DNA from: Clostridia bacterium | Lineage (GTDB): Bacteria; Bacillota; Clostridia; TANB77; RGIG9151 | Reading direction: 5' to 3' | Assembly: GCA_017934955.1 (NCBI GenBank) | Contig: JAGBIO010000010.1 | Coordinates: 1 to 50,353 of the forward strand | DNA length: 50,353 bases | In this document: positions 41,496 to 50,340 of the stretch, piece after piece | Numbering within the stretch: the first letter of the stretch is position 1 | Layout of the letters: every line of letters begins with the position of its first letter | Position numbers and translations under genes: made by a program | Notes under the pieces: model-generated | Databases searched by the model: none | Told to the model about the DNA's origin: nothing | The model's input: only the letters and a program-made list of their open reading frames with translations

Positions 41496-41524
41496 TTGAT
41501 TTTTCTTGTAGAAAATTCGATAAT
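41496..41524 (+). promoter_or_regulatory. recQ promoter
   Basis: TTGATT (41496-41501) and GATAAT (41519-41524), spacer 17. Confidence 0.6.
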
Positions 41525-41578
41525 AGAGTGACAGTTTGATTGGATGGAGTGAATGGCAAAGTTCGGAAAGGGTGAAAT

Positions 41579-43402
41579 ATGGAAGATAAATATGTGGTTT
41601 TGAAACAGTATTTTGGGTATAGTTCGTTTCGGACAGGGCAAGAGGAGCTGATTGACGAACTGGTAAGCGGAAAAGACGTCGTTGGAATTATGCCGACGGG
41701 CGCAGGAAAATCGATTTGCTATCAGATTCCGGCGTTATTGTTTGGCGGAATTACGATTGTGGTTTCGCCTTTGATTTCTTTGATGAAAGATCAGGTCACG
41801 GCGTTAAATCAAGCGGGGATTCGTGCGGCGTTTTTGAACAGCTCGTTAAATGAGAGACAGTATGAAAAAGCAATCGGATTAGCGAAAAGTGGGGAGTATA
41901 AAATTATTTATGTGGCGCCGGAGCGGCTTTTGACGCCTTCGTTTTTGGAGTTTGCAAGAATGGCGGATATTTCTTTGGTTAGCGTGGACGAGGCGCATTG
42001 TGTATCGCAGTGGGGACAGGATTTTCGCCCGAGTTATCTAAAGATTCCGGAGTTTATCCGATGTTTGGCGAAACGCCCTCGAATCGGTGCTTTTACGGCG
42101 ACTGCGACAAATCAAGTGAAGGAGGATATTATTCAATTATTGCAATTAAAAGAGCCGTTTTGTAAAGTAACGGGATTTGATCGGAAAAATTTGAAGTTTG
42201 TTGTGAAGGAGCCAAAAGACCGGTATTCGGAAGTAATTCGTTACATAAAAGAGCATCAGACAGAGAGCGGAATTGTATATTGCTTGACCAGAAAAAATGT
42301 GGAGGAAGTATGTGAACGGTTAGTAGATGACGGCGTTTCGGCGACAAGATATCATGCAGGGTTAAGTGATGAAGAGAGAAGAAAAAATCAGGATGATTTT
42401 ATTTATGATAAAAAGAGCGTTATGGTGGCGACAAATGCGTTTGGAATGGGAATTGATAAGTCGAATGTACGATTCGTGATTCATTACAACATGCCGAAAA
42501 ATATGGAAAGCTATTATCAGGAAGCGGGGCGTGCCGGAAGAGACGGAGAGCCGGCAGAGTGTGTGTTACTTTACGGGAAACAAGATGTTGTGACAAATGA
42601 GTTTTTTATCAGCCATGGACAGGAAAATTCCGAGTTGAGCGAAGAAGAAGCGAAAATCGTGCAAGAACGCGAACGGGAGCGTTTGAAGAAGATGACGTTT
42701 TACTGTCATACCAATGAATGTTTGCGGGATTATATGTTACGTTATTTCGGAGAATACGGCTCGAATTACTGCGGAAATTGTTCGAATTGTTTGACGAAAT
42801 TCCGAGAAGAAGATGTGACGGAGATCGCGAAGAAGATTTTATTTTGTATCGGAGAACTCGGACAGCGTTATGGCTCGGTTTTGGTGATTGATACGCTACG
42901 AGGAAGTGAAAATGCGAAGATAAAAAAATTGCGATTGGAGCGTTATCGCAGTTATGGCGTGTTGGCGGATGAAAAGATCGTGAAAGTAAGGCAGGTTTTA
43001 AATTATTTGTTGTTACAGAATTACTTGGTGCAAACCAATTCGGAATATGCAATATTGAAGCTGACGGAGAAGGCTTTACAAGTTACAGAGGGCAGTAGTC
43101 GGGTGAAAATGAAGTTTGCGGTAGAGCGGGAAGTAAAGGTAGCGAAACGGGAGAAGAAGACTTTGGTTTCGGAAAATCCGGTATTGTTTGAACGGTTGCG
43201 GGAACTTCGAACGGATTTGGCTCGTCGGGAAGGTGTCCCGCCTTATATTATTTTCGGAGATAAAACGCTTCATGATATGTGTGTGAAACTACCGACGGAT
43301 GAGTATCAAATGTTGGATGTGATCGGTGTCGGAGAGGCGAAGCTGATGAAGTACGGAAGACAATTTTTGAGCGTTATCGAAGAATTTGTGAAGTCGATGT
43401 AG
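41579..43402 (+). CDS. recQ: ATP-dependent DNA helicase RecQ
   Basis: 607 residues, full length. Walker A TGAGKS with Lys44, DEAH at 137-140, aromatic-rich loop QWGQDFRPSY, and QEAGRAGRDG. The zinc site is CHTNECLRDYMLRYFGE..CGNCSNC. RQC winged helix and HRDC (about 530-605) follow. It unwinds recombination intermediates and stalled forks. AAAGGGTG precedes the ATG. The stop codon TAG lies within a TGTAG that is the first five bases of a repeat element, so the natural 3' end may have been replaced. Confidence 0.96.
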   Translation: MEDKYVVLKQYFGYSSFRTGQEELIDELVSGKDVVGIMPTGAGKSICYQIPALLFGGITIVVSPLISLMKDQVTALNQAGIRAAFLNSSLNERQYEKAIGLAKSGEYKIIYVAPERLLTPSFLEFARMADISLVSVDEAHCVSQWGQDFRPSYLKIPEFIRCLAKRPRIGAFTATATNQVKEDIIQLLQLKEPFCKVTGFDRKNLKFVVKEPKDRYSEVIRYIKEHQTESGIVYCLTRKNVEEVCERLVDDGVSATRYHAGLSDEERRKNQDDFIYDKKSVMVATNAFGMGIDKSNVRFVIHYNMPKNMESYYQEAGRAGRDGEPAECVLLYGKQDVVTNEFFISHGQENSELSEEEAKIVQERERERLKKMTFYCHTNECLRDYMLRYFGEYGSNYCGNCSNCLTKFREEDVTEIAKKILFCIGELGQRYGSVLVIDTLRGSENAKIKKLRLERYRSYGVLADEKIVKVRQVLNYLLLQNYLVQTNSEYAILKLTEKALQVTEGSSRVKMKFAVEREVKVAKREKKTLVSENPVLFERLRELRTDLARREGVPPYIIFGDKTLHDMCVKLPTDEYQMLDVIGVGEAKLMKYGRQFLSVIEEFVKSM

Positions 43403-43597
43403 AGACAGCATCGAAAAGGCAGGACAGCATGAATGCTGTCTGTACAGAAGGAGCAGTGTAGGGAAAGGTAGGGACAGTGTAGGGAAAGGTAGGGACAGCA
43501 TGAATGCTGTCCGTACGGAAGGAACATTGTAGGGACAGCATTTATGCTGTCCACGGAAAAGGCAGAAAGCAGGACAGCATGAATGCTGTCCGAACAA
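43399..43597. mobile_element. Cluster of palindromic repeats (copy I), rearranged
   Basis: At least three overlapping copies. A degenerate one starts at 43399 in the recQ stop codon and ends at 43446. A tandem duplication follows of a 21-base unit (43454-43474, 43475-43495) containing TGTAGGG twice, with a palindromic half behind it. Last comes a full copy, 43529-43553 with 43572-43596 (AGCAT stem). With the marR promoter, this fills the 312-base gap. Confidence 0.8.
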
Positions 43598-43628
43598 TGT
43601 TTAGAATGTGAAAATTATGTGAAAAAGG

Positions 43629-43673
43629 TTGATTTTTTGTATAAAGCGCGTATAATAGTTCTAAGAAAGAACT
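43629..43673 (+). promoter_or_regulatory. marR-efflux operon promoter and operator
   Basis: TTGATT (43629-43634) and TATAAT (43651-43656), spacer 16. AGTTCT-AAGAA-AGAACT, a perfect dyad at 43657-43673, begins right after the -10 and covers the transcript start. It is a likely MarR operator. Confidence 0.72.
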
Positions 43674-43714
43674 GTTCTGTAAATAAACTAATTCTTTGGA
43701 GGAGGAGAAGTTCT

Positions 43715-44155
43715 ATGCATAAAGAGTTTCTTAGAGCATCGAAATATATTCAAAAGGTATATGATCGATTATGTGAAAAAATTTCATTAAAATATGGGCT
43801 TACCAAATTAGAACTTGCTGTTTTAATGTATTTGGAGGTAAATCCCGATTGCAGTACGGCAAGAGATATTACCATGAATTTTCACATCAGTAAGTCTGCA
43901 ATTTCTCAAGCGATCGATGTACTGATGAAGAAAGGATTCATCTGCGGAAAACAGAATGAGAATGATCGCCGTTATGTATTTTTGGAATTACAGGAATCCG
44001 CAAAAGAAATTTTAAAGGAAAGTGATAAGGTGAATGAAGAGTTTCGGCAGATTGTATCAAAAGGAATTTCAGAGGAAGAATTAGAGGCATTTCAAAGTAC
44101 AGTGAAGCATATGTTAAAAAATATTAAAGAAGCTTCAAAAGAGATTACGGAATAA
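43715..44155 (+). CDS. MarR-family transcriptional regulator
   Basis: 146 residues. The winged helix-turn-helix covers about 35-105: LTKLELAVLMYLEVNPDCSTARDITMNFHISKSAISQAIDVLMKKGFI, then the wing KQNENDRRYVFLEL. It probably represses the efflux operon and itself. The ATG at 43715 has GGAGGAGGAG upstream; earlier in-frame starts lie within the promoter or the repeat cluster. The next gene starts 19 bases after its stop. Confidence 0.92.
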   Translation: MHKEFLRASKYIQKVYDRLCEKISLKYGLTKLELAVLMYLEVNPDCSTARDITMNFHISKSAISQAIDVLMKKGFICGKQNENDRRYVFLELQESAKEILKESDKVNEEFRQIVSKGISEEELEAFQSTVKHMLKNIKEASKEITE

Positions 44156-44174
44156 GAAGGGAATGAGGAAGAAA

Positions 44175-45323
44175 ATGAAAAAAATAAGGTTTGGAATTGT
44201 GATGCTGAGTGCATCTTTATTACTTTCTCCAATCGCTTTGGCGGAGGAGACGGAAAAAGTTGTAACCGAGATGACCTTGGAAGAAGCGATAGACTATGCT
44301 TTGGTACATAACGCTAATATCGTAGATGTCGGAAGATTGGAAAAAGATCAGGCAGATGCGTATGATGATGCCAAGAGAACATATCAGACTTGGAAGAATA
44401 AGTTAAGATTTGACGGCGGTTATTCTTTTGAGACGCCGGCAGATTTTTTGGATTGTTGGGGCTATTCTTATGAAATGGCAGAGTTACAGTATGCAAGTTT
44501 TATCGCAAGCAAAGAGACGGCAGAAAAGACCGTTGCTTATAATGTGATGAAATTAGCGTATACGATTGATGAAGTGGAACGATCGATTCCGCTGTTGGAG
44601 AAAACGGTTGCGAAACAAGAAGATGATGTGAAAATTGCAGAGGTAAAAGTCGGATTGAATATGATTACGCAAAACGATTTGGATTCCGCAAAATCTACGC
44701 TTAGTTCCACAAAACTGCAATTGGAGTCGGTAAGAACGACGTTGGAATCGTTAAAAATCAGCTTGAAATCTTTAATGGGATTTGATGTGTTGCAGGAATT
44801 GAAAATTACTTTGCCGGAATATGAATTTCAAATTTTGGAAGTGGAAAACTTAGCGGAATCCATTGAGGAATCGCTAAAAACAAACAGTTCTGCGATTAAG
44901 GAAAATATCGCTTTTAAGCAGAAAGAGCAGAGTTATATTTTGGCGACACAAACACATTTTATGGAGACACGAGATGCGATTAAGAAGGCAAAAGAGGCTT
45001 TTAGCGATGCAGAGATACGATTAAACAATTCCGTAAATTCTTTGAAAGAAAATTTATTGTTGTTGTATCAACAAGTGAAGACAAATGAGAAAGAGACGAT
45101 TTTGGCAAAAGAAGATTTTGAACAATTAAATCGCAAATATGATCAAATGAAGGTAATGTATGAGATGGATATGATTACCAAACATGATTTTGATGCTTAC
45201 GAAATTGCGGTAATCAACGCGGAAAATACTTATGAAGCGGCGCTGCATGAAAACAGTTTGTTAAATGAAAGATGGAAAATAGCAATAACGGTGGGAGATG
45301 TCGTAGCAACATCTGTACAATAA
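44175..45323 (+). CDS. TolC-like coiled-coil exported protein
   Basis: 382 residues. Signal peptide ends at IALA-EE (about residue 24). The rest is long amphipathic helices with heptads and a TolC-family start (MTLEEAIDYALVHNANIVDVGR). Repeated stretches are VKVGLNMITQNDLDSAKSTL and YEMDMITKHDFDAYEIAV, which correspond to the two halves of the TolC fold. It is shorter than outer-membrane TolC (about 430-470 mature) and a beta-barrel is not evident. It precedes an RND adaptor and pump, so it should work with them, perhaps bridging the pump across the cell wall. The second ATG is chosen (GAGG six bases upstream). Confidence 0.8.
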   Translation: MKKIRFGIVMLSASLLLSPIALAEETEKVVTEMTLEEAIDYALVHNANIVDVGRLEKDQADAYDDAKRTYQTWKNKLRFDGGYSFETPADFLDCWGYSYEMAELQYASFIASKETAEKTVAYNVMKLAYTIDEVERSIPLLEKTVAKQEDDVKIAEVKVGLNMITQNDLDSAKSTLSSTKLQLESVRTTLESLKISLKSLMGFDVLQELKITLPEYEFQILEVENLAESIEESLKTNSSAIKENIAFKQKEQSYILATQTHFMETRDAIKKAKEAFSDAEIRLNNSVNSLKENLLLLYQQVKTNEKETILAKEDFEQLNRKYDQMKVMYEMDMITKHDFDAYEIAVINAENTYEAALHENSLLNERWKIAITVGDVVATSVQ

Positions 45324-45343
45324 TAACTTTGGGAGGGAACAGC

Positions 45344-46564
45344 ATGAGAGGAAAGAATTTAATAATAGGAACATTTTTATGCGGAATGCTTCTTTTGACC
45401 GGATGCGGTGATAAAGATGCGTCGGCAGGTTTAACGGAGAAAGAAGGAACCGCGGTAGAAGTTTCGACGGTTGCTTTAGGAGAAATCGCGACGGAAAACC
45501 GAATTAACGGGCGGGTTGTTTCGGAAAATGAAGTTTCGATTTATTCGCCGATTAGCGCAGAAGTTACGTCGGTAAACGTAAAGGTTGGGGATAAGGTAAG
45601 TACCAATACGGTTTTATTTACGGTAGATAATGAGAGCTTAATGAGAAATTATCAGGCATTAGTGGCTGATTATGATAGAACGAAGGCACTTTATGATCAA
45701 CAAATTGCGTTGGCAGAAAAGTCTTTAGAGGATACGAAAACGATTTATAATGAACAGGTTCGTCAAGCCGAAGTAAGTGCAAGAAACATTCATGCTTTGT
45801 ATGAAGTTGGTGCGGCGACTTCCATAGAAGTGGATAATGTTGATTTTGCTTTGGAACAGGCAAGAATCGGAGCGGATTCTGCTATTAAACAAGCGGAAAT
45901 TACATTGACTTCAACGAAAAACGGCGCTGAAAGTGCGTTAACAAGTATGAAGAACGGAATCAGCGATTCTTGGGATGTAATAGACAAAACTTACGGAAAG
46001 TCAACCATTAACGGAACGGTTACGGCAGTGAATATTAAAAAAGGTGTTATGACTTCGCCGCAAGTGGCGAGCGTTGTTGTTTCTAATAGCGACAAGCAAC
46101 AAGTTTTAGTTTCGGTTTCTGAGACCTTAAAGCCGTTATTAAAAGCGGGATATTCCGTTGATGTTGTCATTTCTGCGATTGGCTCTGAGAAGATAAACGG
46201 CGTAATTGATTCGGTATCTCCAAGTCCGAATGCGATGACATCTTTATATGATGTATACATTAACTTGCCGGAAGATACTCTTTCGACTTCTTTAGGAATG
46301 TTTGCGGAAGTTACGTTCCGTACCAATCGTAAGGAAAATGCGGTTGTTATTCCGACACAAGCGATTTTGACAGATGGAGAAACACAGTATGTTTTTGTAA
46401 CAGAGGATGAAAATACAGCAAAGAAAGTGGTAATTGAGACCGGTTTAGTCGGAAAAGATACGACAGAAGTAACCGGTGGCTTAAAAGAGGGGGATCAATT
46501 AATAATAAAAGGTCAGTCCTATTTGACAGATACCGCTTCCCTAAGAATTGTAGGGAGGGTGTAG
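45344..46564 (+). CDS. RND efflux periplasmic adaptor, lipoprotein (HlyD/AcrA family)
   Basis: 406 residues. A lipoprotein signal LLLTGC (lipobox Cys at about 24) anchors it to the outer face of the membrane. Lipoyl half-motifs flank a helical hairpin: VSIYSPISAEVTSVNVKVGDKVSTNTVLFTVD before, and STINGTVTAVNIKKGVM after. Beta-barrel and membrane-proximal domains (VVIPTQAILTDGETQYVFV) close it. It links the RND pump downstream to the TolC-like protein. The ATG at 45344 follows GGGAGGG. The pump starts three bases after its stop. Confidence 0.93.
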   Translation: MRGKNLIIGTFLCGMLLLTGCGDKDASAGLTEKEGTAVEVSTVALGEIATENRINGRVVSENEVSIYSPISAEVTSVNVKVGDKVSTNTVLFTVDNESLMRNYQALVADYDRTKALYDQQIALAEKSLEDTKTIYNEQVRQAEVSARNIHALYEVGAATSIEVDNVDFALEQARIGADSAIKQAEITLTSTKNGAESALTSMKNGISDSWDVIDKTYGKSTINGTVTAVNIKKGVMTSPQVASVVVSNSDKQQVLVSVSETLKPLLKAGYSVDVVISAIGSEKINGVIDSVSPSPNAMTSLYDVYINLPEDTLSTSLGMFAEVTFRTNRKENAVVIPTQAILTDGETQYVFVTEDENTAKKVVIETGLVGKDTTEVTGGLKEGDQLIIKGQSYLTDTASLRIVGRV

Positions 46565-46567
46565 CGT

Positions 46568-49500
46568 ATGAATATTGCGGAGTTTTGTATTAAAAGAAGA
46601 GTAACGACCATTATGGCATTTATTATGGTAGTCATCTTCGGTATTATGAGTTTTACCTCACTTCCGCTTGCTTTGATGCCGGATATTGAAATTCCGATGG
46701 CATTGGTATTTACAACGTATCAAGCAGGCCCTGAGGAAATTGAAAATTTGGTAACGAAGAAAATAGAGAGTGCCTGTGCGAGCGTTTCGGGTATGGAGGA
46801 GATTTCGTCTTCTTCCTCGGAAAATGTGTCGATGGTTATGGTTTCTTTCGCGGATGGTACCGACTTAGACGAGGCAACGACCAGTTTGCGAGAAAAAATC
46901 GATATGATTAAATCGACGCTTCCGGAAGATGCCGGTGCGCCGACGATTATGAAGATCGATCCGGATGCAATGCCGGTTACGGTATTTTCTTTGAGCGGAA
47001 ATGATTTAAGTGCATTGCAGAAATTGGCAGAAGATACGATTTCTCCTTCATTGGAGAGAATTAACGGTGTTGCGTCGGTTAGTATTTCCGGCGGTTATGA
47101 AAATGAAATTGCGATTGAGACCTATTCTAATCGTTTAGCCGGATATAACTTGACGGTTCCGTATATTGCGCAAATCTTATCGGCGGAAAACATTACGATT
47201 CCGGCCGGAGAAGTAGATAACGGAAATCAGACGTTAAATGTTCGTGTGGATGCGGAATTTAATTCTATCGACGATATTAAAAATGTTTTAATTCCTTTAC
47301 AGACCGGTGGTTCAGTTCGGTTATCTGAAATTGCGGATGTAAGCTTAAAGCCGAAGGAACAGTCTGCGATTGCGAAATTAAACGGCAGCCCTTGCGTAAG
47401 TTTGTCGGTTTCGAAACAGTCCGGCGTAAATACGGTACAGGTTGCCAATAAGATTCGTGAAACGTTAGATGACTTGGCGAAGAAGGATGCGGACATTCAG
47501 TATGAAATCATTATGGACCAAAGTGATTTTATTAATTTGTCGGTAATGTCGGTAACGCAAAACATTGTACTTGGCGTTATTTTAGCGGCGATTATCTTGT
47601 ACATATTCTTGCGTGATATGGGTTCAACAACGGTTATTGCGGTTTCGATGCCGATTTGTATCATTACGGTATTCTTAATTATGAAAGCATTAAATATTAC
47701 CTTGAACTTGATGAGTTTAGGCGGTTTGGCGATGGGCGTCGGCATGATTGTAGATAACTCGATTGTCGTTTTGGAGAATATTTTCCGATTCCATTCGGAA
47801 GGTAAATCCAGAAAAGAAGCTTGTATTGAAGGTTCAAAAGAGGTTGCACTTTCGATTACCGCGTCGACCTTGACAACGGTTGCGGTATTCTTGCCGATTG
47901 GTTTGTCCGGCGGTATGACGGGAATGATGTTTAAGGAATTTACGATTACGATTGCGACTTTGATGTTTGCTTCTTTGTTTATCGCTTTAACTTTGGTACC
48001 GTTATTGTGTTATTACTTGATGGGAAGAGGAAAGACGAAAGCGAGCGTAAAATTAGAGGAAAAAGCGGGAAAAGAACATCGCTACATGAAGAAATACAAA
48101 GAAACCTTGAATTACTTAATTACGCATCGAAAGAAAGCGGTATTGATTTCCGTTTTGGCGATGGTTGGATTCTTGGTATTGATTAGCTTTGCAGGAGTAC
48201 AATTGATTCCGGAAATGGATCAAAGTACAGTTTCGATTACAGCAGATTTGCCGATTGGCGCAAGTTTAGAGGAATGTGAAGAAATCGGCGATAAAGTGGT
48301 AGCTATCGTTACGAATAAGATTCCGGAAATGCTGGAAAGTGTTTCTTACAGCTCCGGAGGAGGCAGTTTCGCTTCGATGAATTCCGGTTCGAATAGTGTT
48401 AGTGTAACAGTAAATTTGGTAGATAAGAATAAAAGAAGAATGTCTACTGCGGAAGTGGCTAACGTATTGAGAGAAGACTTGGCAGATATTGCGGGTGCCG
48501 AAATTTCGGTATCGGCTTCGGGAAGTATGGATATGTCTTCTATCTCGGGAGATGCGATTGCACTAAATATTTCGGGAGATAATTATGAAGAATTGTTGGC
48601 GGTAACGGATGATTTGGTTGAAAAAATTTCGGCTTTACCGAATGCGGTGGAAGTAAAATCTTCTGCATCGGATCAAACCGCGCAAGTAAATGTGTATGTA
48701 AAGCGTGCGACTGCTTCTCAGTTCGGATTAACGGCAGCGACAATCGGCAGTACGGTATATTCGGAATTGTCCGGTTCCTCGCAAACCGAATTAAAGATTG
48801 ACGGGGATGAGATTGATATTAATGTAACCGGTGATACACGTTTTACCGATAGTATCGATGAATTAAAGAATGTCATGATTTCGACTCCTACCGGTGGGGT
48901 TGTACCGCTTGGTTTGGTGGCGGATGTGAAGGTAGAATTGGCTCCGCAGACGATTGTTCGTTCGAATCAAAGCAGAACGATTTCGATTACAGGTAGCAGC
49001 TTGACGGATAATACAATGGCATTGACACAACAGGTAAATGAAATTGTAAAGAACTACAATTTCCCAAAGGGAATTGAAGTTGAGTCAGATGGCGAAGCAG
49101 AGAATATTCAAGAATCCTTTACAAGTCTTACTTATGCCTTAATTGTTGCATTGGGATTGGTATACTTTATCTTGGCAGCACAGTTTGAATCTTTCGTAAT
49201 GCCGGTGATTATCATGTTGGTTCTTCCGTTAGGGTTGATTGGTTCGTTAATTGGTTTGCCGTTAACGGGAAATCCGATTTCGATGCCGGCGTTTATCGGG
49301 GTTATCATGCTTGCCGGAATTGTGGTTAACTCTTCAATTATCTTGGTGGATTATATCAATATCCGTCGTAGCAGAGGCGAAGAGAAAAATACGGCGATCT
49401 TAAATGCGTGTCCTTTGCGTATTCGTCCGGTATTGATGACAACGTTGACGACAATTTTGGGGTTGTTGCCGATGGCGTTTGGTTGGGGCGAAGGTAATGA

Positions 49501-49639
49501 AATGATGGCACCGATGGCGATTGTTATGATTACCGGTATGATTATTTCAACGGTAGTGACGCTGTTCTTTACGCCGGTGTATTATTCGATTTTAGATACG
49601 TTGATTGCGAAATTTAAGCGAAAAGAAACGGAAGAGTAA
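46568..49639 (+). CDS. RND-family efflux pump (AcrB/MdtB-like)
   Basis: 1023 residues, typical length. The N-terminal cytoplasmic start IAEFCIKRRVTTIMAF leads into TM1. Two large extracytoplasmic loops (about 35-330 and 550-860) are each followed by a bundle of helices. TM4 carries the proton-relay motif GMIVDNSIVVLENIF. GGMTGMMFKEFTITIA and the second-half PAFIGVIMLAGIVVNSSIILVDYIN are also conserved. It should export small hydrophobic compounds using the proton gradient. Neighbour genes give a complete MarR-regulated tripartite set. Confidence 0.95.
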   Translation: MNIAEFCIKRRVTTIMAFIMVVIFGIMSFTSLPLALMPDIEIPMALVFTTYQAGPEEIENLVTKKIESACASVSGMEEISSSSSENVSMVMVSFADGTDLDEATTSLREKIDMIKSTLPEDAGAPTIMKIDPDAMPVTVFSLSGNDLSALQKLAEDTISPSLERINGVASVSISGGYENEIAIETYSNRLAGYNLTVPYIAQILSAENITIPAGEVDNGNQTLNVRVDAEFNSIDDIKNVLIPLQTGGSVRLSEIADVSLKPKEQSAIAKLNGSPCVSLSVSKQSGVNTVQVANKIRETLDDLAKKDADIQYEIIMDQSDFINLSVMSVTQNIVLGVILAAIILYIFLRDMGSTTVIAVSMPICIITVFLIMKALNITLNLMSLGGLAMGVGMIVDNSIVVLENIFRFHSEGKSRKEACIEGSKEVALSITASTLTTVAVFLPIGLSGGMTGMMFKEFTITIATLMFASLFIALTLVPLLCYYLMGRGKTKASVKLEEKAGKEHRYMKKYKETLNYLITHRKKAVLISVLAMVGFLVLISFAGVQLIPEMDQSTVSITADLPIGASLEECEEIGDKVVAIVTNKIPEMLESVSYSSGGGSFASMNSGSNSVSVTVNLVDKNKRRMSTAEVANVLREDLADIAGAEISVSASGSMDMSSISGDAIALNISGDNYEELLAVTDDLVEKISALPNAVEVKSSASDQTAQVNVYVKRATASQFGLTAATIGSTVYSELSGSSQTELKIDGDEIDINVTGDTRFTDSIDELKNVMISTPTGGVVPLGLVADVKVELAPQTIVRSNQSRTISITGSSLTDNTMALTQQVNEIVKNYNFPKGIEVESDGEAENIQESFTSLTYALIVALGLVYFILAAQFESFVMPVIIMLVLPLGLIGSLIGLPLTGNPISMPAFIGVIMLAGIVVNSSIILVDYINIRRSRGEEKNTAILNACPLRIRPVLMTTLTTILGLLPMAFGWGEGNEMMAPMAIVMITGMIISTVVTLFFTPVYYSILDTLIAKFKRKETEE

Positions 49640-49732
49640 GATAGAGGTAGTTACAGAGTAAGAAACAGAAGGGAACGTTTATTGGCCTCTTTTCATATAA
49701 TGTAGTAAAATTAATGAATGGAGGTTAAAATT

Positions 49733-50062
49733 ATGTTTGATGAAGAAAACGTAGAGGAATTACATATTCCTGAGGCGAATTGTATTGCGAAAGCGGAGCA
49801 AGCGGCGACGGTTTGTGTGCCGGTGACGGTGACACCGTTTGCGAATGTCGGGAAGATTGTGACGGATTGGTGCGGAAAGCCGGTTGTTTCGTTTAAGAAT
49901 AAACATTGTAAGGGCGTCGAAAACGGAAGTTGTAAGTTTACGATTTCCCAGAGAATTAAGGTACAAATTCCGGTTGAATTTGGTGCGAACACAACAATCG
50001 GCGGAACCTTCGTGGAATGTGAATGTGGTCCTCGCGAGGATGAGGAGCCGTTGGCAGAATAA
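49733..50062 (+). CDS. Small conserved hypothetical protein, Cys-containing beta-rich
   Basis: 109 residues. Acidic ends (MFDEENVEEL at the front, REDEEPLAE at the back) surround a beta-rich core, CIAKAEQAATVCVPVTVTPF, then GSCKFTISQRIKVQIPVEFGA and VECECG. Six to seven cysteines are visible. No signal peptide or membrane helix. The pattern recalls SPOCS/DUF3794-like or spore-surface proteins of clostridia, but this is not certain. GGAGGT precedes the ATG at 49733, which is preferred over 49718. It has its own terminator. Confidence 0.65.
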   Translation: MFDEENVEELHIPEANCIAKAEQAATVCVPVTVTPFANVGKIVTDWCGKPVVSFKNKHCKGVENGSCKFTISQRIKVQIPVEFGANTTIGGTFVECECGPREDEEPLAE

Positions 50063-50066
50063 GAGG

Positions 50067-50101
50067 AAAAAGCACAAGCAGAGATGTTTGTGCTTTTTTT
50101 A
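50067..50101 (+). terminator. Terminator
   Basis: AAAAAGCACAA (50067-50077) pairs with TTGTGCTTTTT (50088-50098), followed by further T. Confidence 0.85.
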
Positions 50102-50120
50102 TTTTGTATAGTACAAACAC

Positions 50121-50285
50121 TGTAGGGACACAATTCGCGGACGTAACACCATGAACGAAGTGAATGGAATGTACGTCCTGTGCAAAGAAACTCCAAGAAC
50201 GAAGTGATTGGGAAGTTTCGACTGCGAATGCTGTCCACAGAAAGGCAGAGAGTAGAATTAGGACAGCATGAATGCTGTCCGTACA
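50121..50285. mobile_element. Repeat element (copy J) with inserted double hairpin
   Basis: It begins TGTAGGGACACAATTC and ends in a normal right half (50261-50285, AGCAT stem). The left palindrome is interrupted by about 80 bases that form two hairpins sharing the loop word GAACGAAGTGA. One is bounded by GGACGT and ACGTCC, the other by GAAACT and AGTTTC. No coding capacity. Confidence 0.7.
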
Positions 50286-50315
50286 AATAAGATTTTTTTC
50301 ATACGATAACAAAGA

Positions 50316-50340
50316 TGTAGGGGCGATTATTAATCGCCCG
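50316..50340. repeat. Palindromic repeat half (copy K), truncated by the window
   Basis: TGTAGGGGCGATTA then TAATCGCCC: the same outer word with a third stem type. The 19-base palindrome is at 50321-50339. The right half, if present, lies outside the window. Confidence 0.7.

Noticed and set aside
43399-43597. Repeated, regularly looking units suggestive of a CRISPR array
   Set aside because: Units are unequal, self-complementary and not separated by unique spacers of constant length, and no cas genes are near. They are rearranged palindromic repeats.
43289-43597. Minus-strand open frames with repeated QHSCCP-like peptides
   Set aside because: The peptides are translations of the palindromic repeats themselves and recur wherever the repeat occurs.
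49711-50312. Long minus-strand open frames across the end of the window
   Set aside because: They run through a coding gene, its terminator and repeat elements. The shared words in their translations come from the repeats, not from a protein family.
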